From positions 1-57,012 of the forward strand of contig MDYQ01000155.1 of NCBI GenBank assembly GCA_003024175.1: DNA of 57,012 bases, read 5' to 3'. This document shows positions 23,015 to 36,300 of the stretch, piece by piece; positions within the stretch are counted from its first letter, which is position 1, and each line of letters opens with the position of its first letter. The position numbers and the translations under genes are program-made. A model generated the notes under the pieces. That model saw only the letters and a program-made list of their open reading frames with translations. It was not told where the DNA came from and did not search any database. Source of the DNA: Planoprotostelium fungivorum (Eukaryota > Evosea > Variosea > Cavosteliida > Cavosteliaceae).

Positions 23015-26000
23015 ATGGCTGAGCGGATGAAGAAGATCTTTCGTAGGAAGAATGCGGACGGCAAGAAGTCGAAGACTGAGCAGGAGACAGAAACAGAGGA
23101 GAACAGTGACGAAGAAAGTCTTTACGACTTCTCCGAGGTGGGCAGCGTGGATTCATGTGATATATACATTGACATTGACTCAAGGCCATCGCTGCAGTCA
23201 CCACCGAGATCAAAGAGAGTGAGTCTTGATTTCAAAAGCATATCACATGCACAAATATCAATGACCATAGATCGGTCCGCTATAAACTGTGAATTCTGAC
23301 AGCACTTTTGCAGAGAACAGGAGGTTGACCAACAGTGAGAGTTTAGACGGGGTGTCGATCAGCTCCCAGCCTGGGTCCTCCAGAGTTTCCGTCTCTAATT
23401 TCTCCACCCTCAGAGGAATCGATTCAGACAGTGAGACTCTTCTCCCGTCTCCTCTCAATTCGCACTCCTCCAATCTCATATCACATGCTTCCATATCACA
23501 TGTCATTGTCCAACGCATGACCTATCCCAGAAACTCCAAAGATCTCCGCTTCAGAGGGATTCGTCAGTGGGCCTCTCAGTCCAACCAACAAGGAGAAGAA
23601 GAGGTCTATGAAATTTGGAGCTAGTGAGTCCATCTTCCATCATCTCTCTCATCTCCCTCTCATCTCCCTCGCTCACGATAGAAGGTGCCATCCAAGCCAT
23701 TAAGACATTGAAAGAAGTGGGAAGGCAGCTGAGCCCTGATGGTTCGAACGATCGACTGGTCAGAAGGAACAGCGAATTACGTTTAGAAGACGATACAGAT
23801 CTTCTATCGTGAGTTGTGTGCGTCATAGCACGAGTTGAATTCTCTGCAGACCTAAGAATCGCAAGAACATCGCTTCTTCGGAGAATGTGACGGGGGAGAG
23901 ACAGACCAACACCGACCTTCGATTGCATCGAACGGGGTGATCATCATCATCTCCTCTCCCTTCACATCATCTCCTCTCCTCTCCTCTTCACATCATCATC
24001 ATCTCATCTCGTTTGATCTCGAATTCATCATCATGTGATACCACCATCATGTGATGTCATCAACAACATGAGATCTGAGAGGTGACAGATCTGTGGAAGA
24101 GATCCATTTTACAGATCGAAAGAGTAGAAGGAGTGCTTCTGTCACCCTCCACGCATCAGAAGATCGCCTGCCCGAGACGAAAATGACGGTGAGAGGGTGG
24201 GGGAGGGTCGAGAGTGACTCGTTGTAGATCCAACAGGCCATGGATCACATCGTGTCCACCATCATCCGCCCGGTCAAGCACGGAATGCTCCACGTGAAGA
24301 CCAGACGAAAGGGAAAATGGAAGAGAAAATTCCTCGTATTGTCCACAGATCGGCTGTACTGCTACAAGATCAAGAGCAAAAAGATCTCAGAGAAGAAGAG
24401 CAACATGTACGACATGTTCCACTCTAGCGTGAAACGTGAGTGTCTTCATGATGCATCATCATCATCATCATCTTGATGTGACGTCTCACTTTTATCTTCA
24501 GCTCGGCCCAATAAGGAAGACGGAAGATTTGCCTTCGATCTCATCACCCTCAACGATCAATTGGTCCTGTACACCGACAGGCATGACATCACATGACGTA
24601 ACGCCACATCATCCGCTGACGTGGAGACAGTGAAGAGGAAATGAGAGAGTGGACGAGCAAGATGACTACGGTGTGTAATGATCTCATCTTGAAGACTTTG
24701 GGTCAGAAGCAAGTGGACGATAACACCGTTCCTCCTTCTAAATCGGGAGGTCTCGTCACACGAATGGATGATACGGTGAGATATCACACCATCTCGATAA
24801 GATATCACACCGTGACATACGACATCGCACCTTGACATCATTCTGATCACTCGATCAGATCAACGACACCCACTGGACGAAGGAGCAACACGAGATGAGA
24901 AAACTCCTCACGAGAGAAGGAAACGACGTCTGTGCCGATTGCAATACCGTCGGCCCAGATTGGATTTCCGTCAATCTCGGCATCTTCATCTGCATCAAAT
25001 GTTCCGGAGTACACAGATCTCTCGGAGTCCACATCAGCAAAGTCAGATCGCTCGCCTTGGACAATTTAGACAAGGAACACGTCGACACGGTGGGGCAGAT
25101 GGGAAACATCTTATCGAACAAGATCTGGTTGTCAGAGATCCCCGCTGAATGGACGATGCTCAATCCAAACTCTGAATCGTGAGAGGGGATGTGTGGATGT
25201 AGGCTGACGGTGAAAGTGAATATCGAGTCAAGTTCATCTGTGCAAAGTACAAGGAGAAGAAGTTTATGAATTCGGAATTGGCCGAGAAGGCGAGACAAGA
25301 GCAGGGTGAGCGTTGTAGATGGATCGTAGGATAGAAGAGAAGAGATGAAATGCGTGGGATATTGTACTGAAGAGAAGGATAGAGAAGACAAAGTACAAGG
25401 AGATGTTCATGGCTCTGCTGAAGAACGACAACGAGTTCAGAACTTCCGTTCGATCTTACCTCAACGGAATGGAATCCCCCATCTCTTCCCCCATACCTTC
25501 CTACGTAATTCCAATTCTCCTCCACTTTTCACTCAATCTTCTCAGCTGTCAGCCAACCGTCAGATGCTGCAAGAATCACTCGACGAGGCAGAAATGACTA
25601 CGAGGGACGATTCATCTACAACGACAGAAACGGAGACGAACAAGAATTCTCTGACGGACGTGTCTGGCATCATGTCTAACATCTCGACGGGTGACATCAT
25701 CAAGACATTAGAGGACAGCAGCAGCGACGAGAACGATTCAGTCATTTCTTCTGAGTTGGGATTTGATGGTTCCATCCACTGTGAGTTTTATTGTCGATCT
25801 ACAACTGACCATCGCAGCGCCTTACATGAGGAGCTCGGGTACCAGCCGGAGAGAATCGGAGGTAATTTCGACGAGATCTTGGGTCACGTGACTCAGCTGA
25901 CTGATTCAGGTTGGTACACCCCCGGCGACCGTGTCGACAACAGAAGAGAATACGCCCGTTCCAATTGTCACTTGTCCATCCACGGACAGTGAAATGTCGG

Positions 26001-26944
26001 AGAAAACTCAAGTGCAAGAGACACCAGAAGAGAAGAAGGAACAGAGAGAAGAGAGAGAAGATAGACAAGAGAAGGAGGAGAGAGAAGAAGAGAAGAGAGA
26101 AGAGACAGAACAAGAGAAGACGGAGGAGACAGAGGCTGAGGTTACACCACTGACCAGTCGGCGATCTACAACGAGCATCGTACCCCACAACGAGGGAGGC
26201 ATCGTGGCCAAGACCATCAGCAGGCTCGTCTCAGAGGTGATCTCGGTTTCGAATCCCACTCCCTCCCTTTTTTTCATCTTTTTCCCCCTTTGAAAGTGAA
26301 CGATATGTGAAAGAAAGAGTGAATTCAATTAGACGAAGCAGCCGCGTGCCACGAGGAGCGAGGGAAATATCATGGAAGAATCGAAGGAGAATGGAATGGT
26401 ACCGGAGAGGAACAAGAGCGAGCCCAGCATCATCAATCGTTTCCTGCCATCGAATCCCAACGGGTGACATAGACATCCACTCATCATCATCATCATCCAT
26501 AATCATCAACATGAACATCCATCATCGTCATCACTTACACCATCATCAACATGTTCGATCATGACGAAACACTGAACCATCGGATCAGATTCCTCCAAGA
26601 AGATGACCCAGAATACCAACAACTCAAGACCAAGGCCATCACCGGTGACTTCGGTTCCATCCTCGCTCTCTTCAGTCGAGAGGAACAGAAGGCCCTCCTC
26701 TACAAGGTCAGTCGACTCTTCCTCCTCTATCATCTTGCTCATCGAACAACAGGAACAAGAGAAGGCTCTGAAGATGAAGAAGCAACAGAACTTGAGCTCG
26801 GCTACGACCAGGAGAAACACGGAGAGCCCGCCGACAAACGACGCGCTGAGGAGAAACACCTTCAACGTGAATCGTCCGTTCAGTCCCTCTCCTCTCTCTC
26901 GCTCGACGAGATCATCCACTTCAAATTCCCCAGGAACTGTATAA
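23015..26944 (+). CDS. PH and ArfGAP domain protein
   Basis: This should be a GTPase-activating protein for Arf-family GTPases at membranes. The N-terminus ([20 protein letters not shown]) is basic, then Ser-rich. A PH domain begins near 24240 ([32 protein letters not shown]) and runs to [12 protein letters not shown]. The ArfGAP domain starts at 24860 with [14 protein letters not shown]. It has the zinc finger C-x2-C-x16-C-x2-C (CADC...CIKC) and the arginine-finger segment [31 protein letters not shown] follows. The C-terminal half is low complexity: acidic/Ser, then a Glu/Lys/Arg coil (26000-26130), then a conserved-looking [16 protein letters not shown] segment. It ends SPGTV at 26944. I see no ankyrin repeats, unlike ACAP/ASAP. 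The zinc ligands and arginine finger are intact, so activity is expected. Exons beyond 25600 are less certain. Confidence 0.78.
24218..24230 (-). repeat. Family A motif in ArfGAP intron
   Basis: CTCGTTGTAGATC just upstream of the 3' splice site (CAACAG) that precedes the PH-domain exon. Confidence 0.7.
25311..25322 (-). repeat. Family A motif in ArfGAP intron
   Basis: CGTTGTAGATGG directly follows the GTGAG donor at 25306. Confidence 0.65.
25796..25805 (+). repeat. Family A half-site in ArfGAP intron
   Basis: GATCTACAAC inside the short intron that follows the GFDGSIH exon. Confidence 0.6.
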
Positions 26945-27140
26945 ATAGAAGGTGCTCTCTTCTCAACTGTCTCGTGATGAAAGTCAACAACGATCGACTT
27001 TTCAATCTACGTTTGCAGCGGTATCGAAGTAAAAGATAAGGAGAGAAGAGACGAGACGGGGTCTATCCTCTATTGAATGGACACTCTCGATGGAAGAGAG
27101 AACTCGAGTTGAAAGAATGTGAAGGAGAGACCGACATCCT

Positions 27141-28662
27141 CTACTTGAAGCTCTTCTCCAAACCTTTTCGATTGTTCTTCATCATCTTTCGGATCTGGGA
27201 GTTGAGATCTTTCACGACTATGTTACATATGACCACGGTATAGAACTCGCTGATCCTCTTCAAGCTGTTCGTCAGACTCGTGCTCGATTTACCATTGTAA
27301 TGTTCGATCCATTTACCTTCCTCATCATCAGTCCACCATCTTCATCATCATCATCTCACCCAAAACTTGACTGGAATCGAACAATTCATTGAGAGTGGAG
27401 ACGTAGAGGAGTATGGTCTCGTCTCTGAAAAGAGTTCAGTGTCCTTGCATTCACGAGTGAACTAATACTCACGCCTTCTGTCCTCTTAGCCCCACGCTGA
27501 TTCCTTTTGCACCTCTGGCGATCTTCTCTCCTACTTTCTTAAATACGGTATTCATACCCTTCTCCTGTCATCGCGTCAGAAATAAAAGTAAATAAAAGAT
27601 CCGCCCGAGATGGTTCGATTATCTTCGTTTTCCTCATCTCACCTTCTTCGGTGTGTCCTCTAAATATTCGGGCACGTAACCCAAGGCCTTCGACAGAGTG
27701 TTTTGTATGACTCCTAATTGGATGCAGAAGCCTTCTAATTCCTATTCAAAGGTGTGAGCGAGTCGAAGAGAGAGGTCCCTCACCCTCGTGATGGTGTCTG
27801 AGTCTTCGGTCTTGATTTCAGATAACTTCTGGACGTACTGCAGGAGGTTGTCCGTGCAAGACTGCTTGCTGCTCAGACCCATACTCTTTTTACTTCCAGA
27901 TTGGACCCTTTGTCTACGTCAATACGAATGAATCGAAGAGATGCAAGATGAGAAGACGGATTCGATTAGATGATGTGATGATGATGGTGAGAGGAGAGGA
28001 GAGAATGGAAGACGTACCACGTCGTGGGAGAGAGCCAGATGTCGGGGGTGAGATAACCACCTTGACTGATGGTCTTTGAGAAGATCTTCATCAACCAGAA
28101 CGGTTGTAAGGCAGCATTACTCGGTGGTTTGTCTGGCATGTCCTGCTCGATCGTTAGAGGTGGTTGGCGATGAGAGCGGAGATGAAGATGAATCGATGAG
28201 ATGTAACGTACACCACTGGATGACTCTTCTGTAAACTCTGGACGAATGGGACCGATGGACATCCTATTGCTATAAAAGTTTTCAGAGTCAAGCTTCGAAT
28301 GACATCGGCTCACGAAGGTGACACAGGTACTTGTTTCTCTAGTTCATCGATCCTCTCATTGTATTGCCGTAACTGTTCGGGTTAGATGAACATCGCAGTC
28401 GACAACTCACCAGTGTCTCGATCTTGGATCGATTTTCTTCGGGCATGTTATCCATCTCATTTTCCAATATACGCGTCTTTGCACGAGTGAGCGATTGTTT
28501 AGAAGTCGACATACTCACAGCCAGTTTATAGTTTGTGATAGCAGCCAAGATAGCTCCTTTCCGATCGAAATCGACAGCCAGTGTCGCGTATTGAAGAGCC
28601 GGCACTATTCTCTTCATCAGCGTCGTCTGATCCATGTTGGCCTTATTAGCGCCTCCCTCCAT
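27141..28662 (-). CDS. MIT-domain protein, probable ESCRT or endosomal factor
   Basis: The product starts MEGGANKANMDQTTLMKRIV. It enters a three-helix MIT domain: ALQYATLAVDFDRKGAIL, AAITNYKLAVSM, then NMPEENRSKIETL and QYNERIDELEK. MIT domains bind the C-terminal tails of ESCRT-III proteins. A middle segment includes FWLMKIFSKTISQGGYLTPD, where an SNX15-like or VPS4-like architecture would place a linker. The C-terminal half is helical: LLQYVQKLSEIKTEDSDT, LGYVPEYLEDTPKK, FKKVGEKIARGAKGIS and SEFYTVVICNIVVKDLNSQI. I do not recognise this half; it might be a BAR-like or senescence-type module as in spartin. No AAA ATPase or kinase motif is present. The start ATG at 28662 is the first in frame. 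The stop is at 27141-27143. Confidence 0.66.
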
Positions 28663-29047
28663 TTTTGTGAGGAAATGAAGTGACGATGTTACAAGGGTAT
28701 GAGAGGATCGAGATGGTAGAACGACGGAAGACTTCAGACGATGAAAGTCCAGATGCTGAGCCCGATCGTTTAGATAAAATATGGGTTGAGGTGTAGATGT
28801 CACAGTAATTAGCGTTTCTGGACAGACGAAAGGAAGAGCACAGTAATTAACAAAGAACATAGAATGAGGTTCAATGGATACACTGCTGCCTGCTCTATGA
28901 GAAGCTAAATCTTCTGCTAAGAATAAAATCAAGGTGGAGTAGAATTTATTCCCGCCGTGAAGATGGTCACGTGTTCAAGTTCACGGCGTGAAGAAAGACG
29001 GGACGGATTTTTTCGAACACTTTTCAACATAACACCTCCTCACCAGC
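28663..29047. promoter_or_regulatory. Divergent intergenic region, MIT gene and 29048 gene
   Basis: This 385-base gap lies between divergent start codons. A minus frame runs on from the MIT gene (to 28932) without an earlier ATG that fits, so it is probably 5' UTR. No repeat seen. Confidence 0.4.
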
Positions 29048-29713
29048 ATGAGCATCAGCATAGACTCCATCGCCAAAGAACAACTCAAAGGATATAGACT
29101 TCAGCGTGAGGAACTCTTACCTGGTTACCCCAAGACCGCTGGTCCCGCCATCGACATCGAAGGAGATGAGATGATGGGCGGCACTTTGAAAGTCTACTTG
29201 ATTCCACATAAGGTCCTTCCACTGTGGGTCTCTTCTTGGCCGATGAACGATAGATTGAACTCATCGCAGGCTATCCAGTCCACCTGAGGACCTCATCGCT
29301 CTACCCAACGTTCAATTAATGTACGAAACCACCATCACGAGCTGGAAGCTTTTCATAGCGGGTTTACTGTGCCCGCCTCATCCCTTCCCCGGGGGAGATC
29401 ACTTTCACATCTTTGCCGTGGCAAGCAATTGGGGGATAGCATCAGTTCTGAGCGAGCCCTTTCGACTGTGCTATAAGATCAGAGACTTAAGTGAAGAGTC
29501 TCAGCGACAGAGAAAGCTTGTTCGCCGCAAGAAAATGTCAATGGTGAGTGATGTTTCGCGAGAGATCATGCTCAAATCCAACCACAGGATGAAGAGTTCG
29601 ACTTCCTTCTTGGCAAGCTCAAGAGTAATCTATTGCGACAAAAAGGGGAAAGGAGAAGCGAGAAATGCGATCGAATGATGGAACTGGTTCTGTCCTTAGC
29701 CACAATAGGATGA
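29048..29713 (+). CDS. Unrecognised protein, about 190-200 residues
   Basis: I do not recognise this product. It begins MSISIDSIAKEQLKGYRLQR and includes MMGGTLKVYLIPHK before the first intron. After the intron comes LPNVQLMYETTITSW, then a segment FHIFAVASNWGIASVLSEPF that resembles the last strands of an immunoglobulin-like fold. The C-terminal part is basic and helical (LSEESQRQRKLVRRKK), then FDFLLGKLKSNLL and LVLSLATIG with a stop at 29711-29713. No signal peptide or membrane segment is seen. The exact splice joining exons 1 and 2 is uncertain: two acceptors (about 29264 and 29278) give different frames. Confidence 0.5.
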
Positions 29714-29990
29714 GATACTTTATTGAAAGAGACGAGAGGACCATCTGAATAATCTTGAAACGCAATGGATAAAATACAATTGTAAAAATGATTTGGATGA
29801 TTTCCATGTTGAATGGCTCAACGTGTAGAACATAGCCTTTCTTCAATCTCGATGATCGATGTCCAGACGTTGATTGAAATCACTCCTAAAAGGTTCGTCA
29901 GTGGGTGATGCCTGTCTCGGACATCGGGTGTTTACATCATGTCGACAGAAGAATGTGATATTAACTGTTTATTGCAATGGAATCCTGGAT

Positions 29991-32900
29991 TCATTGGGTG
30001 GAACTTAGCCTCTCTTGGATCTCCCTGATCGACAATCGGTTTACCTTCAATTTCTCCATTTCTGCAGACAGATCCTGATCTAAGTCAATCGAATGATCAT
30101 CATGCTTCTCTTCGTCACCTTGTACTGTCGTCTGAGTAGCGATAATTTCTCTTCGGACTCTTTGTTTCCGCTTGTCGTCTTGTCAAATTCTTTCATCGTG
30201 TCAGTCAGAACCGAGAGATCAATGCATCTCTCACGTGATAAAACGTTTGCTGTCTCTGCACTGAGGTGTTCCTGATCTTCTCTGATGTCCTTGATCCGTC
30301 TCTGATGCTTGATGTTACTCTTTGTGTAGAGAGTGACAGTGCAGTCGAGAGAGCTGAACCAGTTGCTGGACACTCTGCCCTTCAACTGTGTCGGAGTTTC
30401 GACGTCATATTCGACTAGGCCTCCAGACCACTCTTTCTTTGTGATGGGATAAACAGGTCTCTCGTCAAAATCCACTTGATCATAGAACCAACCATCGTTC
30501 TCTGTTCGAGTCAGCAGAGACACTGTCTCTTCAGAAGCGTCTGCTCACCCTTGTATCTCACTTCTTTCGTGATGATTTCCCTGTCGTTATCGATATCACT
30601 CAGTTCTGCTGTGTTCCTCATCTTACGAGCATCTAGATCCTCTTTCTTGGCCGCCAGCTCGTCCGCTTGCTTCGATATATCGGCGATATCACTGCAGGCC
30701 ATTTGGAGGCCGGAGGAGATTCCAGTTCTCTTCGCTGTAGTTCCGTCACTCTTCGCTCTTCAAATGAAAGAACAACAGATCAGATCGACGGGGTCTCTTT
30801 CACCTTGCAAGTTTTTGATCTTCGCTTGATCTATTGCCATCCATTTGTTGGGCTTGGGAAAGCGAGCCGTCTCTACGTTAGACCCAGGGATGTTACAGCA
30901 GCGCTCGAAAAGTGTCCTCCTCAGTCTCATCGCCGCCTTATAATCTTCCTCATCTTCTGGTGTTGCCCTCGAGTCTATCGTATAGGTGGGGACACGGATG
31001 CCCAATATCTTCTCCATCTGTAGCTCTAGATGTTTCACTACACCCTCGGGGGTGATACCATTGGCAGTGTTATTTCTCTGCCAGCGTCTGTCGAGTTGAT
31101 AGCCGGTGATGACCATGACTACGTTCTGATGGAACATCTGATAAGGTGAGATGATGGCTTTTCATGATGAGGAGAGATGATGGCTGACATGAGGATGGGA
31201 GATGAAAGACAACGGGCAGAGCGATGTAACGAAGAGGAAAGATGATTGTGGCTGTATGTAAATGACGTGTGATGATATCCAACATGTGGGTGTCAGCGCT
31301 GGTCACCTGTGAGAAGACAGACCGGTAGAACTGTAAGTTCTTCTTGCACTTGTCATCCAGCAGTGTGGGATACTTGAACACGAGCACGATGCAAGAGATG
31401 CTCTTGCAGTCGACTAGCATCTTGTAAAGGTCTAACATGTGCTCTGCATCTCTATCTTCGCTGTCTCCTGCTCCCGCCGTGTCGATAATCTATCACAGAT
31501 CACAAAATAGTCAATATATCGATTGTCACCTTCATCTTGTGCTTTGTCTCTACGAGAGATAATCCCTCTCTCTCTCTGACTACATCCAGCATCTCCTCCT
31601 TCGTCAGATGCTCGAAATCTTTCATCTGCTTCTTCTTCGAATGAAAGTCATGGTAGCCTTTCATGGCTTCTCTGATCTGTTCTACCGTCACTCTCGTATG
31701 GTAATCTCCGAACGATACTATATCATCTGTCCATTCATCTTCTCACCTCATTGTTATCCCCCTTGATCACAGTTTGATTCCATTCAATCTCTCTCGATTT
31801 CACCTCCGTAGTGCAAGATTCGAAGCCGTTCCCCACTTTGAATGAATCTCTACCCTCCAAATTGTTGCAGAGGAAATTGCACATCGAGCTCTTTCCACTC
31901 TGAGTGTAGCCCACTGTCACAATAGTCTTTGGGACTTGTGTCTCATCCTTCGTAATCAGCCTGAGCACAGGGAGTAGTTTGGCTGTTTGTGATGAATACA
32001 ATCATTCTGAATGTGATGGATGGCTTACGGAGAGGTGTACATTTGTTCTCAGAGAGTCTTGCAGTCCCGCTTCTCGAGATGGAATTAATATATAATTTGG
32101 GAGTGATGGGGTTGTTGAGGCCGTTGGGTATCGAATTCCATAAGCTTCTCGAGCTGTAGAAGATCCCACCAGAAGTCTCGCTCTTCTTTGTATCTTCCAC
32201 CAGCTGAGATCGATGGAGGACTGGCTGTTCTGCCTGAGGAGCTGGCTGTGGGTTTGGCTGCTGGAGCTGAGGATCTGGTTTCTGTGGATGTGGATCTGGC
32301 TGGTGCGGCTGTGGATCAGAGTCTGGCTGATGTGACTGAGGATCTGGCTGATGTGTCTGAGGATCCGACAGTTGTAACTGTGGATCTGGCTGTTGAGGCA
32401 GAGAATCTGGCTGCTGGATTTGAGGATCTGACAGCTGGAGCTGTGGATCTGGCTGCTGCGGCTGTGGATTTGGCTGCTGCTGCTGTGGATGAGGATCCGA
32501 CTGCTGCGGCAGTGCATCAGACTGCTGTAGCAGTGGATTAGGCTGATGTGACAGTGCGCCAGACTGCCGTAGCTGTGGATCTGGCTGATGTGGCTGAGGA
32601 TCTGACAGTTGTAGCCGAGAATCTGACTGCTGAGGGTCTGGCTGCAGGCTAACTCTGTCTACTTCTACCTTGTCCACGTGCAAGCGGGATGCGATCGTCC
32701 CTTTCCTTGACTGAGCAGTGGACTTGCTTCGACTCCTCCGAGTGTCTTTTGTAGGATGCGATGATCTATCCAGGCCCATCTCCCGAAGGTTGACGACCAC
32801 CCACAGAAGCCACGGCAATGTCGCTCTGTGTGGTGGGTTGACTGAAGAAGTATCTCAATAGCACGAGAAGACCAGTAGTCAGAGTGACTATACCGATGAA

Positions 32901-33236
32901 CGCGGCCATTTGTACCACAAGAGTGTGAGCTGATGGAGTCATGTTGTGGTTCTCGGTCGTAGATTGTTGTGTCTGTTTGGCTCTCTTCTGTCTTTTGGCT
33001 TCGTACCTTCCTCTGCTCTCGGCCCAAACTTTTTGGGCTTGTTTGTGGATTTGTTGTAGACTTCCGGCCCAAATGCGAAATCCAAACCCGACTCCTGCTC
33101 GGATGAGAACCCACGCCTGCAAAAAGTCCAACATGAGAATTACGAATACACATTGCTGTTATCAAACTCTTTCTCACTTACATCTTTCTCAATGCCGACA
33201 TCTTCCTCCACATTTATGTCATCCTGCAGATCTGAT
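29991..33236 (-). CDS. Membrane-anchored AIG1/GIMAP-like GTPase with Pro/Gln repeat and coiled coil
   Basis: The N-terminal part holds a basic amphipathic stretch, then a membrane segment (AAFIGIVTLTTGLLVLL) near 32880. A Pro/Gln/Asp tandem repeat of about 19 seven-residue units follows (32210-32660). The GTPase domain shows a P-loop (GYTQSGKSS, about 31890), a switch-like ESCTTEVKSREIEW, and DTAGAGDSEDRDAEH (G3) near 31470. Then come the AIG1-type strand SCIVLVFKYPTLLDDKC and VVMVITGYQLD. The G4 TKxD motif is not visible in the usual place, so base specificity is unclear. After the G domain comes a coiled coil (DELAAKKEDLDARKMRN) and a C-terminal segment ending RLSIREIQERLSSTQ. It may act in membrane-organelle dynamics, like plant or animal AIG1 proteins (inference). 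The first exon and ATG are uncertain; the 5' limit is approximate. Confidence 0.66.
32210..32660 (-). repeat. 21-bp tandem repeat coding for a Pro/Gln/Asp heptad
   Basis: About 19 imperfect units of [PS]-[DN]-P-Q-x-[QH]-[QL] are encoded by 21-base units, with occasional two-residue insertions (QQ, SD). The units lie between the membrane segment and the GTPase domain of the AIG1-like gene. Third-codon positions vary more than first and second, so selection on the protein is likely. Confidence 0.85.
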
Positions 33237-33372
33237 GAACTGTGAGAACTCAGCGCCTACGATTCTCTCTTGTCGCACGTGATACCTTGAATCAAAGTAA
33301 ATTAAGATACATCAGGTCACGCTACACCGCCATCGATCTCACGCGGGATAACCTTTATGTTGGCTCTGTTTA

Positions 33373-36300
33373 TTATTTCGATGCGTTCATCATCTTCTGT
33401 CGAGTGTACTCGAACATCATGATGGATCCACTGACATGGACGTTCAGTGACCTCACGAGCCCCAGTTGCGGAATCTCGACACATTGATCCAACATCTGAA
33501 TGAATTCCACAGGTATTCCTTCTCACATCAGAGACATCACGGTCATCATCTTCACCTTCTTTCTCTTTTCCCAACAATAAAAGACACTTTTTAGGAAATT
33601 CGAAACGAGTCAGATCGACGCTGTTTGATGTCTGCTCAACACCGATGAGAGACCATCCTTCTTCTCTCTTCTCTCTCAGATATCTTGCCAAATCCTCTTC
33701 TGTCACCTGTTCCAAACAATTCAATAAGAATGAAAAGGAGATCAATTTGTCTCGTTGTAGATCGAATTGTAGATGAACTGACCTCCTCGATGGGAACCCA
33801 TTTCTCCGACGTAACGGAAATTTCTTGGAACAATTTATCCGATTCGACCTGTCCCAATTCAGCTCGATGTCATCCCAATTCCCCAAGAATAAAATGAAAT
33901 AAAACCCACCTTCCTCGAAGGCACGACCAACGAATGGACGTTGAAGATCTCGCTCGTTCGAGACAGACCGGCCAGATTTGGGATCTTATCGACAAAGGTG
34001 GCAACGATGATGAGCTGCTGTCTGTCTTTGTTCTTCACGATCTCTTCTCTGAACATGTTGTCTTCGTATTCTAATTCACTCCACGGTGTGATCTTCTTCT
34101 GAAATTCTTCTGAATGGTGATTGAACTCTGGATCAGCAGCGTCAGGCTCGATCAGCTTGTGCTTCTCTTCTTCTCTCTCGTAATTGGATGACAACGTTTC
34201 ATCTTGTACTAATTCCTCGAATAGATCCTGTCAGATATGTCAGACGTGTCACAGGTGTCAGAAGTGTCAATCTGACGCCCAAATTGACCCACCGGACTGA
34301 TTGCATCTTGTAGAGGGTAAGCGTCTTCCTTTGAAAACTTGTACAAGAGTAAATCTACGTCGAAGAAACATTCTCCGCTCGTTGTAGATCGAGAGGGTAC
34401 GTCTTGTACGTCACTGAGGAAGACAGTTCTGGGGTCTTCTAATTGCTTCAGACATTCTTCGTTTGTCGTGATGTAAAAATGAAGCTCTTTGTACTGCTCC
34501 ATCAGTTCATCACTCGCGGCAAGTTTGTGATCGGTCCAGTGGCGGTATACCTTGATGTGTCAACGAGTTCTCGACGAGTTTTCATTCACTTTCACGAAGG
34601 CGTACTGTGCCATCTTTCTTATGGTGGCGTGATTTGATAGACAGTGGATGGATATCATCTTCATCAGATAGAGTGAATCTTCGTCGACTCTATTTTTAGA
34701 GCATATCAAGTAAGCTGAGATGGTGAGAGCAGAATGTAAGATGTCCGATCTCTCGTTGATCTGTCTCATGAGACTGCAGAGGGTGAGTCGATGGTGACGT
34801 CATCACACGTCACCGTTCGAGGTGGGTGCGTCGGGTGTGGTACTGCTCGAAATAGATCATGGAATAGTCCATGTACTGTCTGACGGATTTGTGGTTGTAA
34901 CCTAGCAACGAATGCCATGCCTTATTGTTCCACTCGTCGGCTGCAGTGGATGTCATGTGCTTGATGTGAAGACACAGGAGAGATAAGAATTGCCACAAGC
35001 AGATCTAACGAGGTTTCAGTGAGATTTCGACGAGTCTTCACTCACTTTGCTCCTGTGGAGTGGTGACCAAGCCCTGTGGAAATTTCAGATATGTCGTGAT
35101 TGGCTCGTTGTAGAATGTCACCTGAAGGCTTCTCCACTGTACTCCCACTCCATCATATCACACATGACTCGGCTGACGTAATCTGAAATTTCCTGGAAAA
35201 TTTGAGGAGTGAGTCATTCTCATCGTTCACCTTTGCTTCTTGGTCTTGTGGATTCTGATGAAATTTCGCAGATTCCCGCTTCACCAGATCGATGAAGAGT
35301 GTCATCATGGCCACTCTCACGTAATGGTCCGAATGCGGCACGTTCTTCTTCACGTAACTGAATTTCCTACCACATTCACCCAAATTTCCACGACATTTCA
35401 CCTCACCTGGTGTAGTGGAACACGACGACTTCATATTCCAATACCATGTCTTCTTCCTTCTTGCTCTGTCTCATCAATTTACGATTCGGACTGAAGCAGA
35501 CCATCTTGTACAGCTCAGGGATGTACTTCTTTGCAATGTTGAGATGCTCTACATTCATCCAAGAATTTCTACAGTAGAAGGAAAGACTGTTTGCGATAGA
35601 GAAGGTTGTCTCCGCCTCTTCCATCACTTGATTCATAAACTATACATGATCAACCCGCGTCACCATCGAGATGATGTCATGACGTGTCATCATGATGTCT
35701 CTATGGACGGAGGTGTGATGTCGTGTGAGATGTCTCACCAGTTTGACGGGAGCGTCTGGATTATCTGGGTGCAAGCGTGGATCGTTCAAGATGGCAGGCT
35801 GCATGATGCAGGAGATGAGAGAACAGATCAAACTCAGTTCTCTGAATGTCTTCTCTCGAACTGCATTCCAACCCACCACTGTCAATCGCGATATCTATAA
35901 GAATCAAACGAGGAAAGGGTATGATCTACAGCGATGTAGATCGATGGATGACTTACCGCATCTAGACAACGATCTATGTACAGTCAGAAATTGATTCATT
36001 TATTTCGATGAGCTCACCGACATCAGACGTAACGGATACGTATGCTCCTAAAAATAGACAAGTCGTCTCGAATAGCGGAATCAAATATTCTCCGGTACCA
36101 TTGGATATCTCCTCCATGCATACATCCAACCATCCTCCCACGTCGCATTCTTTTGAGACCGTATCGTTCTACAACGGTCACGTGATCGGAAGAACGGAAG
36201 AATAACTCACCTTCAATAGAGAAGTGACGAGGCTGGTGACACATTCCCACTTGACGATGGAGAATCGTTTGATGAGGATGTGCCACGCTACCTCCCTCGC

